Source of the DNA: Hyalella azteca
Taxonomy: Eukaryota > Arthropoda > Malacostraca > Amphipoda > Hyalellidae
Direction: 5' to 3'
NCBI RefSeq assembly: GCF_000764305.2
Contig: NW_025947446.1
Location: forward strand, 496,001 to 560,000
DNA: 64,000 nt
A program made the position numbers and the translations under genes. Below the pieces are notes generated by a model, which ran no database searches, was not told the DNA's origin, and saw only the letters and a list, made by a program, of their open reading frames with translations. The stretch's first letter is position 1. Every line of letters starts with the position of its first letter. Positions 24,401 through 39,400 of the stretch are shown here, piece after piece.

Positions 24401-27400
24401 CATTTCCATGCCGGACTCATTCCAACGTTACGACTCAAACAAACAAATGAACCATCAATGTAAAATATGACATTTTGCAGAATTTATTTATATAACGAAA
24501 CAAACTGTACAGCTAGTTAACATATATGGTTATAATATATTAAGGTTATTCCCATGAGGGTTATGTTGTACGCGTACCTTATATAAGTCAAGTTGATAAG
24601 CCTCGATAGCACGATAATCACAGTCAGAAAAACTGTTAACCCTCAATTTGAGCACTTGATATATTCATTCTTTCGAATTATCACATGGTAGTTGAAAATT
24701 TTTTCAACTGAATTTCAATTTTTATTTTTTTATTCAATTTTCATTTTATGTTATTCACAGACGACTAAGCCAGCATATTGGGCTTAAATCGATGGTTCAC
24801 AAGCATTACCTTGACCTTAGCAGCTGCCAGATATTCGGCTCTGCGAGACTCGGCGTTGAGGTAGAACCCCAGCAAACAGAGCGCGATCAGTACGCCACCC
24901 ACCTGAAAAATGTTCAATTAGGTTACGCCATTACAAAACGAAAAATCAGGAAATTTCCTAAAAGCAAATCAAACAAACTCAGGCTTTAATGCAGTGAAAA
25001 AAAAACATGCAAAATTAACAAAGCGGGATACATTTTTTCAGCCTCAAATGAAGCACATGAAGTTCTTGACTCTCGAAAGCTCATCAACTAGTGGAAATAT
25101 TCTGTAAAGGGCTTAGAAGGATTTGCAGCCGGCTGATCGAATTGCCCATCAAACCCATCACAGATCATTAAACAGGGCACTTCGATTTTTCAGAATATTT
25201 TATTTGTTCATAGCACCAATGAATGGTTCCTTGCAGTGTTGGGAAAATTTTTCATTTGAATAATTTTATACAAAACAAATGAACCTAGTCACTCAAATTA
25301 CGTTACAGGTATAAATAAGCATAAATAATAACTTAATGCAAAAATTTTTATGAAATTATCCCGCAAATATCTATATATGCTTTAAGGTTTTCGAAAATTG
25401 GACATACATATGAACCTCGATTTAAAATATCAGGATGCACAAGCACAACGTATACACTATATAGCTCTGTGATGTAATCATGGCTATTCACGAGACCGTT
25501 TCTCGCATTAGTTAAAGCTTTCCGTTGCGGAAATAATGTTGATAATACATACAAGTCGGTCTATTACAATCGGAATACGACGAATAACATCGGTATATCG
25601 GAGGCATATACAACGAATTCGTAGATTATTCTATGGCGAAGATGGAAACCTGTCGTACACATAACAACCGAAGCAGTTTAAGATGGTAATCCTATACAAT
25701 ATATGGCTTTATCTTCCCTATTTACGGCTCCAGCAAAGCGGTTGTGTTATCGAATAATATCAGCAGACGTAGTAAATATCGCTTGATTAAGTCGCAGTTG
25801 GCACATGTGCAGGTGCCGACCGCTGCAGAGGAAGAGCCTCATTACGCCCCTACAAAGCATTTGCCACTGCATACCATTTGCACTGCGCGTCTGCTGTTCG
25901 TATTGAACACATACTCTAGTTTTTAATCTTGTAATATTTTTGTATGTATTTTAAAGTAATATTTTCAGTCTCATTAAATATTTAAAGTGATGTTTAATCA
26001 TTAAAATTTAGCAAATCCTACATGGCCATCAAACATTAGACACACTTACGTTCTGTTCTTCACAATTGACATTGCTTTTTTGGTAGTGCATCCTCATAAT
26101 AAAAGAACTCTTTCTGTTGTGTAAATAAATTGTTCAGTACGTGACCCACGCAATGCGTGGCTCGCATGCACTCAGCGGGTTCACCCCCTTACATTAAACA
26201 CGGATCTCATTTCTTTGTTGTCATTCAATAATAATCCGGATGAACAGCGCCTACACCCTCGGCGAATAAGAATCATACATTTTATTACTGACCACACGCA
26301 TGGGTTATAAACAAGCATACTTATTTCAGTGAATTACTATCAGAATAAGAGATTTTATATACTTTCGTTCAATTTGAAAGAAGCCTTGCTTTATAAAACT
26401 AGATAAAGATATTTTTATTCACCAATCCCAAGTATCAGTTTGCTTAACAAACTTATAATAAAATTTGCACCGTTTCTACGCTTTATCCACGGGCAAGCCG
26501 AAAAAGATAACGTTTGACTCAGAAGATACGTCAAACGTAATTGTTCATTGATATTTGTGTTGAAGAATTTGTATGTTAGTCAAATATTATGTTGCTTTTT
26601 AGCTTAAAGGTAGCCAAAGGGAAAATGTTGAAGGCAGACATACAGTGGGGGGAAATAAATATTCGTACACTTGAAAAATCGTATTTTAATGTATGTAAGT
26701 ACACAAACTTAACAGGAAAAGTGATTTAAATTATGTATAGAGACGCATAGTATTCAAAAATACTATCAAAAGAAATTAAATCTCAATGCAACATGGAATG
26801 TTCTGGTGTGAAATATAAGTCAAAAGTTGTTTTGTACGAATACTTTTTTGACCCGAAGAAGTTAACATGTTGCATTAATTTTTGTTGCATTGAGATTTAA
26901 TTTCTATTGATGCTATTTTTGAATACAATGCGCCTCTATACATAATATAAATCACTTCTCCTGTTCAGTTTGTGTACTTACATACATTAAAATACGATTT
27001 TTCAAGTGTACGAATATTTATTTCCCCCCACTGTATATGGAAGATTGTTGTGCGGGGGTTAGCTGGAGCGGATGTGTGATATATAAGATGGGATTTGTAT
27101 TATAGAAAAGGATTTGGAAAGTGATTCGGTTAATTATGTTTCAAGTTGATTGATATGTTACTTTCTTGTCTGTCCTATTTGTTAGAAATTTCCCTGTTGT
27201 TTATTTTGCCTATGGAGGAAATTTCGCCTTGAGTTAGCACCCTTATAAGCATAGACTAAAAACGCTGGGCAGTCTCAAAAGAGACAAATTATACATACTA
27301 TAGTCCTAAGCACTGATAACAGTAACTTTGATAATTTTTCATAGAGTGTTGCAATAGAGTGTTGTTAGAGTGATGCTTCATTAAAAAACGCTATACGGTC

Positions 27401-30400
27401 ATGTAAGTCGTGCCTGCGTGTGTGTTCTTTACCATGTCTAAAAAACTTGTCAAAAAAATAAAGTACCACCTATCAAAGATTGCTCAAAAGTGCCCTTGCA
27501 ATTAGCTTCACGATATCATGGTACCAGGTGCATGGTAATTGCCGTAATACTAAAGCGCTATATTTAGGTTTCTTAGTCTCCGATTGTATGCACTTCCAGG
27601 GTCGAGACGTACGACGTCGAAATTAAGGTAGTTTGGACATGCCTGCCTATACGTACATGAGCATGCTGGCACTGTGCTGGTGCTTTTGTGCTTTTGTTAT
27701 TGTTCAGTTAGTCACTTGCGGTTTCAGGTAGACAATATCAAATATTATCAGTCGTTCAATGCAAAGCTTTTGAGCTGAAAAAATATCAGTCAATGTTATT
27801 AAATTCATGCAATTTATTTACTAAGCTTAAAGAAGGGAATGACTTGAGTAATGAACCACACAAGGTTCCAATCGAGACAAACGTAGCCCATAGTAATGTG
27901 CTCGAACATGTGCATGAATTTTACGCACTTTTAGTATTTTCTCAAAGAATAATAGGAATTGATAATTGATTATCTGGTCTAAGTCATAAACTTGTGAAGG
28001 GCCTTAAAATACCCTCTATCACACTACGTGCATAAATATTTCTCATGTTTCAAATGAGTGGCAGCCATTGGGCAGCCACTAGTTAGCATTTTTACGTTGC
28101 TCCGACAGGCAGATACACGTTAATTGTCATTACTTGTCTTTAAATGTCATGTTTATATGAATTATTGAGGCATAAATGCTTACCAGAAGTGCGATGCAAA
28201 CTCGCCATTTCCTCGAGTATTGAGCACTCTGAAAAAGAAGAAGAAATAAATAGAAATAACTTATTTTATATATAACTCACGTTGTTTAATAATAAAGACA
28301 CAAGAACATGTTTAATAAATGGAACAGAAGCGGATTGTTTTGTTACCATGTTTGTGACTAGTTTGTACACGAATACTACACGCTAATAATATAAACCGAG
28401 TTATTGATGATGCGTTACTTCATGATCTCAGTCAAATTTCTAAGCTCAAAATTGGATTTGTTCCTTAGTGTCTACATTAAAAGTCGTTTCCACCAAAAAA
28501 ATTTGTATGTTTTGAAAAACCCCATATTTAAATTTTGTATACCCCTTGAAAACCCCATATTTAACTACCAAATTCTACCAAACGTCAAATTCGCCAAATT
28601 GTGGAAAATGATCTTAAAATCTCGAATATATACCTATTTTAAAGTTTGTGTGTATGTGTATGTGTGTGTGTGGGTTTGTTTGAAGCCTAGCATCACAATT
28701 AAATATACGAATAACCGATTCCAGGATAGGTATATTTAATTGAAGTTCGGGACCGATTCCAGGATACGTAGCGTGTCGGGATTTCACCAGAACATAAAAT
28801 TCCATTCTTATTGGGAGAATAGGAAAGGATTTTCACAAAAACATAAAAATTTCATTCTTATAGAATAGGAAAGGATTGGTGGAGAAAGAGGAAAAGGTGA
28901 AATCGAAAAATAAAATGATATTTTGCAGTTGGTATTTATAAATAAATGTATGAGACGCAAAATAGTTTTTTCGAAAGAGTGAAACGAGAGTAAAAAATGA
29001 ACACTGATTTAATGTAAAGTGTAACTTTGATGGGGTCTTTATTCAAACATAATTCACTATTGCAGGTTAACCATCACAAGCTTTAGCGTTTTTACATAAG
29101 CGTTTTTAGGCTTGCCGTATTATAGGCATTACGGAAATGACGGGATATAGGCGACAATTGAGTTCAATATTAGTGGAATCATAAAGCCCAGGCAATGCAG
29201 TGCTAACCTGCTAGTTGTGAATGAGAAATATTTTTTGGTGTTCAAAGAAAATATGCCTCTTTCACATTTTAAGTAGAAAAGATATATTTACGTCCATAGA
29301 TACATAAACAATTTAGATGTTCTGTATTAAACAAACATGATTGTAACTGCTAGAATACATAAGAAAAAACACACATGGGTTAGTAAAGACACACACACAC
29401 ATAAATTGATATGTAAAATTGTTCAAATAATCTGAATATTAACTCACAACGTATGATCCCGTCATTTGACTGTAATTGGTTGAAATGCTGATCGTATCGT
29501 AAGTCTTTCGTTTAGATTCGGCGCAAGTGGATGCTAAGGACCGTAGATCGCATGGGAAATCTTCAAAATTTGACGACTTATCTTCCGGGATGCTTTCTGT
29601 TCCGTCCCCATAGGGCAAACTACCAGCGGCTGAGGGAGGTCCTCTTTGCTCCGCTACTCTAGGGTTTACTCTGGGGTCGCAACCCGTGAAGTTAATGGCA
29701 TCTACGTTCTGTATGTTCGAAGAGTTTGTTGATATTCCATAAAGATTGGTGTGTCGCTTGCTTCCGGCAGAGCTGCCTCTGTATTGAGATTCGGATTTTC
29801 TGCGTCTCCGATCCGACTGATTACCTGTCGAACGCCGAGCACCTCGTTCCGAGCAAGCGCCTGATGCGTCCGTCCCAACACTCTCTCCGTCCAGTGAAGT
29901 ATTTTGGGAGCTTCCGAAGAGAGACTCGAGAGTGAAAACGGCCTGCTTTGTCGTGGCTGCCGAGACGAGAGTAACATTGTCTTCCCTATTAGCTCTTGCA
30001 GGTTCTTGGATGTTAAATGTTGTGTATAAGGAATTAAGACCAGAAGATGAGCTTCTAGACTTGAAGCTGTCTTTCTTTATGGTGTTTGTGGAAGAGGCAG
30101 TCCACAAGCTTGGGTGCATCACGAGTTACATCGCCAAAGTACCAGAATTACAATAATTTATATATTTCACTACGACCTCTGCCAGTTTTCAAGCAATTTC
30201 CCGACCATTGAAGGCAATTCTTTCATTCCATTATCTATAATGAACATCCCCACGCAAAATTTTCTGCAGTATTGTTTGCACCCACAGTAAACATGATGAT
30301 GCAAGCATCAGGATGAAAATTTTCGTGCGTTCCAGGAATGTTTCCGTTCTTGTGAAACACGGACTCATATTATCTGTAAGCGGTAATTATTTTATACGAC

Positions 30401-33400
30401 ACATCAATGCGCTGTTGCATTAGGAGAGTGGTGAATAAAATAATAAATATCTCAAGAAATAAAGTAAGGAAAGGTAATGTTATATTATATTAAAAATGAA
30501 CACTACGAAAAGCAATTTGGTACAGGTTTACTAACAACCTCATTTGGAAGCACTAACCACCTCATTTGCAATAAACTTAAACGACTCGATTCATCATTGG
30601 AAGGAAATGTTTATTGAAACATAACATGACCCCAATGTAAATCTCGTCCCCATCCCTGCAGAAATAAACGCAGCCTATCGTTCGCTCCGTAATTTCGCCA
30701 GCGAACGACAGCGAACGACATCCATTCACTTCGCCAGCGATCGGATGTCGGGGGTGCCGTCTGTTTGGTGACCGCGACCAACGGCCGACAAATTGATTGA
30801 CCAAAAATTGGAAGAAGCTATAGATAATCAAAAAAATTAGGCAAACTCTAAAAATTTTCGTATTCTTTACCAGATGACAGGATACATTAATACATGTATC
30901 AGAACAGAGAGATTCGTTATTGAACGAAGAGAATAATGAAGCCACCTGGTAATTGTGAATAATTATTAATAGAAGCTTAAGAATATTACCGATTTTAATC
31001 CATCAGGATTCGTTTACAATAGCACATCTGAAGTGAGACGGAAACATCAAATAACAATTTCATATATCAATCGAATCAGTAAAAATGAACGAAATACAAA
31101 AATAGCTAACATCTTTACGCTTTATGTCCGCTGCACAAACGAGCAGACCTCCTCGTCATACAGTACAAACGAGCAGACTCCCTCGCCATACAGCACAAAC
31201 GAGCAGACCTCACCATACAGCACAAACGAGCAGATTCCCTCGCAACACAGCACAAACGAGCAGACCTCCTCGCCATACAGCACAAACGAGCAGACTCCCT
31301 CGCCACACAGCACAAACGAGCAGACCTCCTCGCCATACAGCACAAACGAGCAGACTTCCTCGCCATACAGCACAAACGAGCAGACCTCCTCGCCATACAG
31401 CACAAACGATTTAATTATACTTAAATCATTCCCGAGTAATGTTATATTGACTGAGTATCACAATAGTAAACCTAAAGAATACAAAAACTCCGGATGGTGT
31501 TATTATCAAATGCTAAAATAACGTTAAAATTATTGCTCATTGGTGAATTTTTCCGGAATTTTTGGAACGGAATTATTTTTGGTAGAGACTGACTAAATAT
31601 ATATAGCATGAGACCCTTACTACCGTGAAACTTTGCATGCCATGCATGATTGTGATGAACATTCGGATTTGAGGTTTCTAAAAGATTTAATGCTTAATTC
31701 TGTTGAATAACATCATAATTAAAAATGCCTGACGTTTCAATATCATATATTATCTATGAGATTTCGCAGGGTAGATTTTTTTCGTATTCGTGCAACGAGC
31801 TAGTTTTAGAAAAGGATTTCTTGTCGATGGGCTCAACGCTGCTTGAATAGTGATCAGTAACAAAAATCTTCCTATGTGGTGATCTCATATGATCAAGTTC
31901 ACAACTCATTTTTCTACCTCAAATGTCGCTTTTTTGGTGTATCTAAACTTGCACAATTAATATTGTTCACTCAGAATATTTACAATATAATAAATTCAGG
32001 CTTTATCACGCGCCATTGCATGGGTAAACTGCCTTTAAGGCTAAAGCACTGTCGACATTTGTTGATTCATTTGTCGACACATCCGATATTTTGAAACTAA
32101 AAACCTCATTTAAGGCCCGTTCTTGAATTATCGCGCGAATTATTACTTCGATAATTAAATAAAGCACTAGATTTATCTCCCAACTATTTATTCTAGTCGC
32201 ATATTTTACTCGGTTAAACCAGTATTCAAGTTAATAAATCACTCGCCTTTCCAGGATTTTCATTCCTGGCTACTGTACAAGTTAACTGGGAACTGATCAT
32301 CGAAGACGCCGCACCGCATTGTTTGAAGAAGAATAAATTACTTTATTTTTATATATTGCACTTTATAATATGTAGCGTTTAGGTTTTTTGAGAAAGGACG
32401 TATTGCCTTTTCATTCCACGTTTATATTACTGAAAGCTAACTTGACGCAAAATAATTAGTCAGGTTTCGTTAAGCACCGGAAAAATCTAGTCTATTTTCT
32501 TTTTGCGTTATCGGCATCTCATTTTAAGCGTGGAAATTGAGATCTCTGGCCACTGTTTAACTAAGAGCAATTGATGCAATTGCAGTCCTATATGCATTTT
32601 CGCACTCCTCCGTCAGATTTATTAACATGGTTTCGAAATCGCTTAGCACTCCATAAGCATTCGATACTATCAGCTTACAGCTAACACGCTGAGTGTGAAT
32701 TTCAATCAGTTGTTTACAGTTCACCCAGTCAAACATTTAGTTCCGTAATTAACATCGATACTAGCGAACCTCGCATAAAATTCGAGAAAGTTCTCAAGCC
32801 ATATAACAGAATACCAAGTAACAATTTTTCGTTGGCAGCACGTTTAGTTCTGATAACCAAGTAATAATTTTTCGTTTGCACCACGATTAATTTCGATAAA
32901 TCGTCCGCTGACGTTCATGTTTGATGATAGAACAGCCATGCACTGCACCGCAAGACGAGGGCACGGCAGCGTGTAGGCCGGGACTGAGCAGGCAGCTGCC
33001 GCAGAGCAGGGCCGCGGGATGCGGTCAGCAGCATCGCGCCTGCCCTTGCTGCCTCTTCCTGCCTACAGGCCACCGCCCTAACCGAGCCATCAGTGACGCA
33101 CGTCTCGTGTGATACGCTTATACTTTCAGCCAATTGAACTTTAAATGAAGATGCATGAATGCAATATACCATCACACTACGAATTAGAGAGTAGGAGTAA
33201 ATTAGAAATTCGGAGGGACTAAAAATTATTATTCCGTTATAAATTTATTTATTTCACCTTTTGATTATTAGTTAATAATATTATAGGAATTTTAGATATA
33301 TCTTGGCTCGCAGGAAACTTTCTATGATGATTACGAGTGAATTAAACCCTTTAGTGAATAAGATCCGTTTGTTAAAATTTTCATAAATTGTGAATATATG

Positions 33401-36400
33401 GCAGAGTAAAGAGCACGTAGAGAGTGACGCAATACAGCGACAGAGCGAGCACGTATATATGTCATTAAAACCATGAGTTGGGTTGAAAGAAAATTTGATA
33501 TCACCTGAGTTTTATATATTTTGAAGTCACCTGCTTGCCCAAACTTATTATGATTAATTTATTACGGTACGAGAAATTTGTACATTTAATCAAGCTCTCA
33601 CCATTCTGGTTCGTAGATTTATTGTTTTTCGACACGTTCATCCTAGGTGGAGGCAAACATTTTTAGCGCATTTTCTCATTAATGGAAAAAATGTCATATT
33701 GTGCTCGCCATGTCCGTCTGTCTGTCTGTCTGTCCGTCCGTCTGTCCGTCCGTCCGTGACCTCAAGTTTTCGTCGACGAGAAAATGCGCCCTCTGTCACT
33801 CACTGCAGTGAGTACTGAGTTATATTTATAAATAATTGGGGTGGCGATTACAATATCGTACATTAGTAATTAAATAATAAGTGTTTGCTAGACATCTGAC
33901 GCACAGAATATCAAAAAGGACAGAATGTCAATATGGATATCAAAAGGTTAGGAATTATGATGCCTTCCTTATTATACTATTGAAGGAGGAAAACTGACAT
34001 GCAGATGAATCCCGAACTATAGTGGCTAGGATACCTGGGGCAATACTTTCAAAACTCGCTAAGTGAACGTAAGTACTTACGCTCTATTTTCTTGTCCATT
34101 ATTGGTGGATTTTGCTTGAAAGGCCGTCAATGAATGGCTGATGAACTTACGATCTCTCAACTTTTTTTGAAAGTATAGGCCCTGGCTTTCGCCCAGGAGA
34201 CCCGGGTCAGATTTCCGGCAGGGAAGTTAATTTTATCCAAGACACTTTCAGGCAAGAACTCACAAATAGGAGCACCTTCATTCCTTTCAATTAAAAGCGG
34301 ACATTACGCTAGATAACTATCACTTTAGGCGTCACCCATAGCGGATGGAGTCGAACAGTTATGTAAATTTCGAAATGTATTGTAGGGGAATATTTAGTAA
34401 ATTTTAAATGATGAATGAGAAAAAAGGCCGAATTTCGATATTAATTTCCAATTTTTTAGCCATAACTAACAAAACTATGTCTTTCAAAACCTCAAATTTC
34501 AGAAAAAGGTATTTTCCTTCTGTAAAATATTTGTTTCACGTAGGGGCGATAAACAATCACATCATATCATTAAAACAAGTCTCAATTAACGTGTATGGTC
34601 GAAGAAGTCATTCAAATCCTCGACTATTAGTCCCGATTTAAAAGTTAAGGAAATTTAAAATATTCTATACTAAATAAAAAGTTAGTAAATATAAAGTTGC
34701 ACTAATGTAATTTTACCATTATTCATAAGTCAAGGTACCGAGGGGGGCTTTGAATAAGCACGAACTGATCAACAACAAAACGCTATTTTATATAATTATT
34801 TTTTAAAGCATTGCAGGTTGAGAGAGCATTAAACTGTAGAGAAAATGCCAAGTATATTCACCATACCCTCATACATTATTTATTATATTTTTAATATTAT
34901 TTATATATTATTTATTATCATAAATAATTCACCATGCCCTCAGAGGTCAGCTCCATTTTCACTTCAAAATCTAAAATTACACAAGTACCGGTATATGTAA
35001 AATAGAAAGACTAAATCACACGTTAGAGATTAAAACCTAAATAACCAACAAACGAGCCAAAACGTAAAAACCTCTTGGTCAGCAATTGTAATCAAATGAG
35101 GACTGCATGTAAGCGTTGTTATAGAAAGGTTTTCGCATAAATAAAAAGCGATCCCAAGATACCTGAACTTCCGGCACCAAAGCTGGAATCTAACATTTTG
35201 AAATCGCTCTCACAGACAGGCTCTCATTCTTACAACACATGTATCTCTGTTAACGTCAATTAATTAACTATACTAACAGGTCCTATAGAAGCATCATCAG
35301 CAGCAATAAAAAATAGGCAATTTATAACTCCGATAAAGAATCTCGATTAACGTATCAAGACGCTCGGGAACGTGAGGATTATATACGCGTGTTTGTGTCG
35401 ACGCTGCGTACAATGAATACGTGCTTTCTGTGACGTCATGATGATACAGTGGGTGACGTTTTATCGTCCGGCGACGATGAAGGTAGACGATGTGCTTGAA
35501 CATATATGTTCTTTGATATTTTCACGTGAAAACAAGATGCAGCTCGGGGATCTATCACAAATTTTCGGTAACTCGGAAAACTGAAAAATTTCTTCCGTCT
35601 CGCTCAATTGCGTGCCGGAATATTCGCTCAAAGTTCCTAGCAAATCCACTGCAATAATCTTATCTATTTCTTCGCAGCCACCATCATTATGTTTTTCATC
35701 ATTATGAGCGGTATGTAACATCTGTAATTGAAAGTCTTTCATGATTTCATTATCATCATAAGTGCATGTGTATCCAATTCAGGAATCAAAATCTACTTCA
35801 GATTTAGCATATTCATGGGTGCTGTAATATTCATCAATTGAAATCAGAGAAAGAACTTTGCCAGCACGTGCAACAATGTTCGCGTTCATGATGATTCAGT
35901 TGAAGCACGACGCAAAAAATGCACTGATTTAACTGCCAACTTCCGCTGCTTTGTACTGCCTATACATGCGTACTGTGTGGGGGAATAAATCTCGTAGTTG
36001 GCCGAGTCTGGTCGTATGACTAAAACTCGGCCTAGAAAATTCTTTAACTTCTTTAACAGACAGTGCATATATATTTGCAATAGCTGAAAGGGAAGAAGAT
36101 GAGTAAAAGTGAGATCAGAGCGTCCTTCTTTGTTCACTCTAAAACGTAGGCAATACGCCTTATTCTTAATTCTTATTTATTAGTTGCTATTGTAAATAGC
36201 GGGAATGGTTGGTATAAATCTAAAATAAAATAATTAGTGTAAAAAAATAAGTCGTATTTTATTAGTGCCTACATTATGCAATGTGACTCGAGTCCGACGA
36301 AAATGGGGGGGAGTTATCCAGCTGCAGATCACTTTTTATATACTTTGTATACTAATGTAAAAGTCGTGCGTTTTTTTTTGGTATTTTAGAACTTATATTC

Positions 36401-39400
36401 TTATATAGAACCATAGCCGTGTAAGGACATTGAACGACTGAGTCCATGACAAATGGTTTCACGGAACACACAACAAAATTGAGACAAAAACTAAGAAACT
36501 AACCTAAGAAAAGGTACAAGTTACAGTAACATCTAAAAAAGCAACAGAAAAGTGAAAATAACAGCGGCAGTAATAGTGAAAGTAAAAATGGTAGAAAAAT
36601 AAACGCTCTGACGAAATGGTGTATTCAATTTAAGTGAAATGGCAACTTGTAAATCCAAAAATCATGAAGATAACTTGAAGTTATGAATTTTGTCATTGAC
36701 GAGTAACACGCATTGTTACTTTCGTAACTAACAAATTGCTACCCGTGCAGTACAATATATCCAGCAATAGCTTGGCTCTCACACTTATTTCAATAAACAC
36801 TATAATGGAAATACTAGTCCGCGGAAACGGCGGTAATGACTCTAATTAGAAGTAATTGTGACAACAGGCGTGAAGGGAAAATTGCCGTTAAAAGAAGAAA
36901 TTCTGGATGATCATTGATCTCTGGACAGTTCTAAATTTTACTGATGTAAACAGTCTGATGTGTTTTTCTGATGAACAGTCTGAATAGTCTGATGTGTACT
37001 GATGTGTTTTTATGAATTCAATTTACCTTTACGGCATATTTTTTGCTCGTAGGCGAAAAAGCCGATGGTCTGGATCATGAGCATTTGCATTTGTCATTGA
37101 GTAATTTAAATGAGTACTGGATAACTATACTTCAACTGAAATGAAGCATATTTCATTTGAAAATCGAGTGTACTATTTCAATTCAAATTATTAAATAATT
37201 TGGATCCTCACTTTATAGAAGTTGCGGTTACAATTTTCGAAATGAGCATCGAAATCTCAATTAACATAGAAGTTAGAATTAATATCAGGAATAATATAGA
37301 TTTAAAACATAACTGTAGATTTTCATGATCAATCTTCACCGAGTTGCCATAATTATTACGTAATGTTTTATGATTTGCAACAACCACAATCGAACATTTA
37401 TCATTGCAACAACGGGCTACAATATTAATATGACCATGCAACAATGAACGGCCAGCTACACCTGCCGGGTGAACAAAGTCAAAAGTTCATTCGGTTCACT
37501 TATTGGAAACGATGGATATTTATCAAAAGCCAACCTAAACAAATAAACTGAAAATCTAATATTAACTTAAATTAAATATTATAAACTAATTAATTAACTG
37601 TGTACTGAAGTTCTTGAATAAATTAGAATTAATTATGAAAAGTATTGTTTTGATCATAGTTATAAAAGCATTGTGAGATTACAAATTCTCATAAGCATGA
37701 CTTTTGCGTTTAATAAAAGTTGCATTTGATACACATATAGACTTCCTCATACACTACTCATTCCCTATATGATAAGCGTCATCACGTTATTAAGCAATGC
37801 AGTAATCACAGCACCGTTCTCGATCTCCACGAGGCAGGGGCGATATTCAGTACCATTTTATAACATGTAATACCAATACACATATATATCATTTCTTATC
37901 ATAAAATTTTTCACCACGAAACGTAAAACAAAAATCTCACTTATTCAAAATCTGTCCACTGAATCTATATATTCAGTCGCTACTGAGAATTTTGTTGGAC
38001 TGAATAAATGAATGTATCAATCGTGTGCTGAAGTTTACGCATTCCCATTATAATTAGAGAATTGTACGGAATTTTTACTCCTCAGCGTAATGCTGAATGA
38101 TAACAACCCCTATATGTGGTCATGCAGTGCCGAGCACGTGTAAGTAAAAAAAGGTAAGACTATGACACAAGCTCGGAAAATCACGAAGTGAGATTCTTAG
38201 ATGTGGTGAAGGAGCTATTCGACGTTGCGCATGCCGTTGCTATGGCATTAAAATTAGATTGCAATGAAGGCCTTTCCCTATGTCGGAAGAGTGTACTACA
38301 TATAATAAAATTTTGAGTTGTGTGCTACATACAAATGAGACATGGAGATGAATTATTATAGCCACATACTTTTCGGCTCCATATGATCCTCAGTGCTGTT
38401 TTTCTAATCTGCAAGGGTCCCGAAAATGCTTGTTTTAAAGCTATTTCGACAACAGTCGACATACCTGCACCCGGAAAACTTTGGCAATGCCTCCGCAGGC
38501 ACGCGATTTGGCGTCAACTGAGCCCGCCGATGTTCGAGATTTAAAAAATAATAGTATCTTGTCAGCAACAGAGACCCAGAAATGAGGACAGCGAGTTACT
38601 GATGCTGATGAGAACAGTACTTTGTGTGAAAATAATTAAATTAATTACAATTAGTATTTAATTACAATACAGCAGCTGAACGCCTAATTGTGACCGCAGT
38701 CATCAAGCATATCCTGATGGCAAAAAGCCCACGATGATACATAGATTGATAGGATGTTTATTAGCAGAGCTACAATCAACGCTATCAGCTTTCGATAATC
38801 CTTATTGATGAAGCTCAAATAAAACTTGAATAGTAATATTTTATAGAAGGGCATTAGCACTGCAAAAATTTTGGTTGCAACTATCTCATTTAAAAATAAA
38901 TAAATTACTTATAATTGCTGTATGTTGTGTACGCCTGTTCATTGTGGAAATTGTAAATGTTGAAGTCATAGTTTAAATTTCTTTATACTGTGTATTTAAG
39001 ACGTAATGAAATGGTCAGGCATTGAAAAAAATCAAAAAATATTTACCAGTAAACTGCAAAAAAGTAACGAACATGAAAAAGTCATTCGCGGAACTTAAAT
39101 TTGAACAACAAATATTCTATAATTTGAAGCTCATATCAATATCGGTATATAATACTTATTTCAAAAATACCCCAGTACATTGTAGCCATTGGGTTACATA
39201 TTAATCTTGACGAAAAGCATCTAAATGGAGGAAAGTTCAAGCCATTACGACAACATTTGTGAAAAAAATGTTATTCAATAAATTCAAGGAAGTTAGACGC
39301 AGTGTTGAGAAATCGACGATGTGTGAAGCCAATTAAATCCTTCAAAATTTTGCTATTTTACTTTTTTGTGCAGTCGCATAAATTCAACTGTTGAAGCCAT

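Noticed and set aside
31033..31521. 162-codon plus ORF with decapeptide repeats as a gene
   Set aside because: Open frames on both strands follow from a 30-bp unit length; no splice sites or codon bias beyond the repeat.
35779..35783. In-frame TGA as a selenocysteine codon
   Set aside because: No selenoprotein context or SECIS-like element seen, and a frame change nearby already points to decay.
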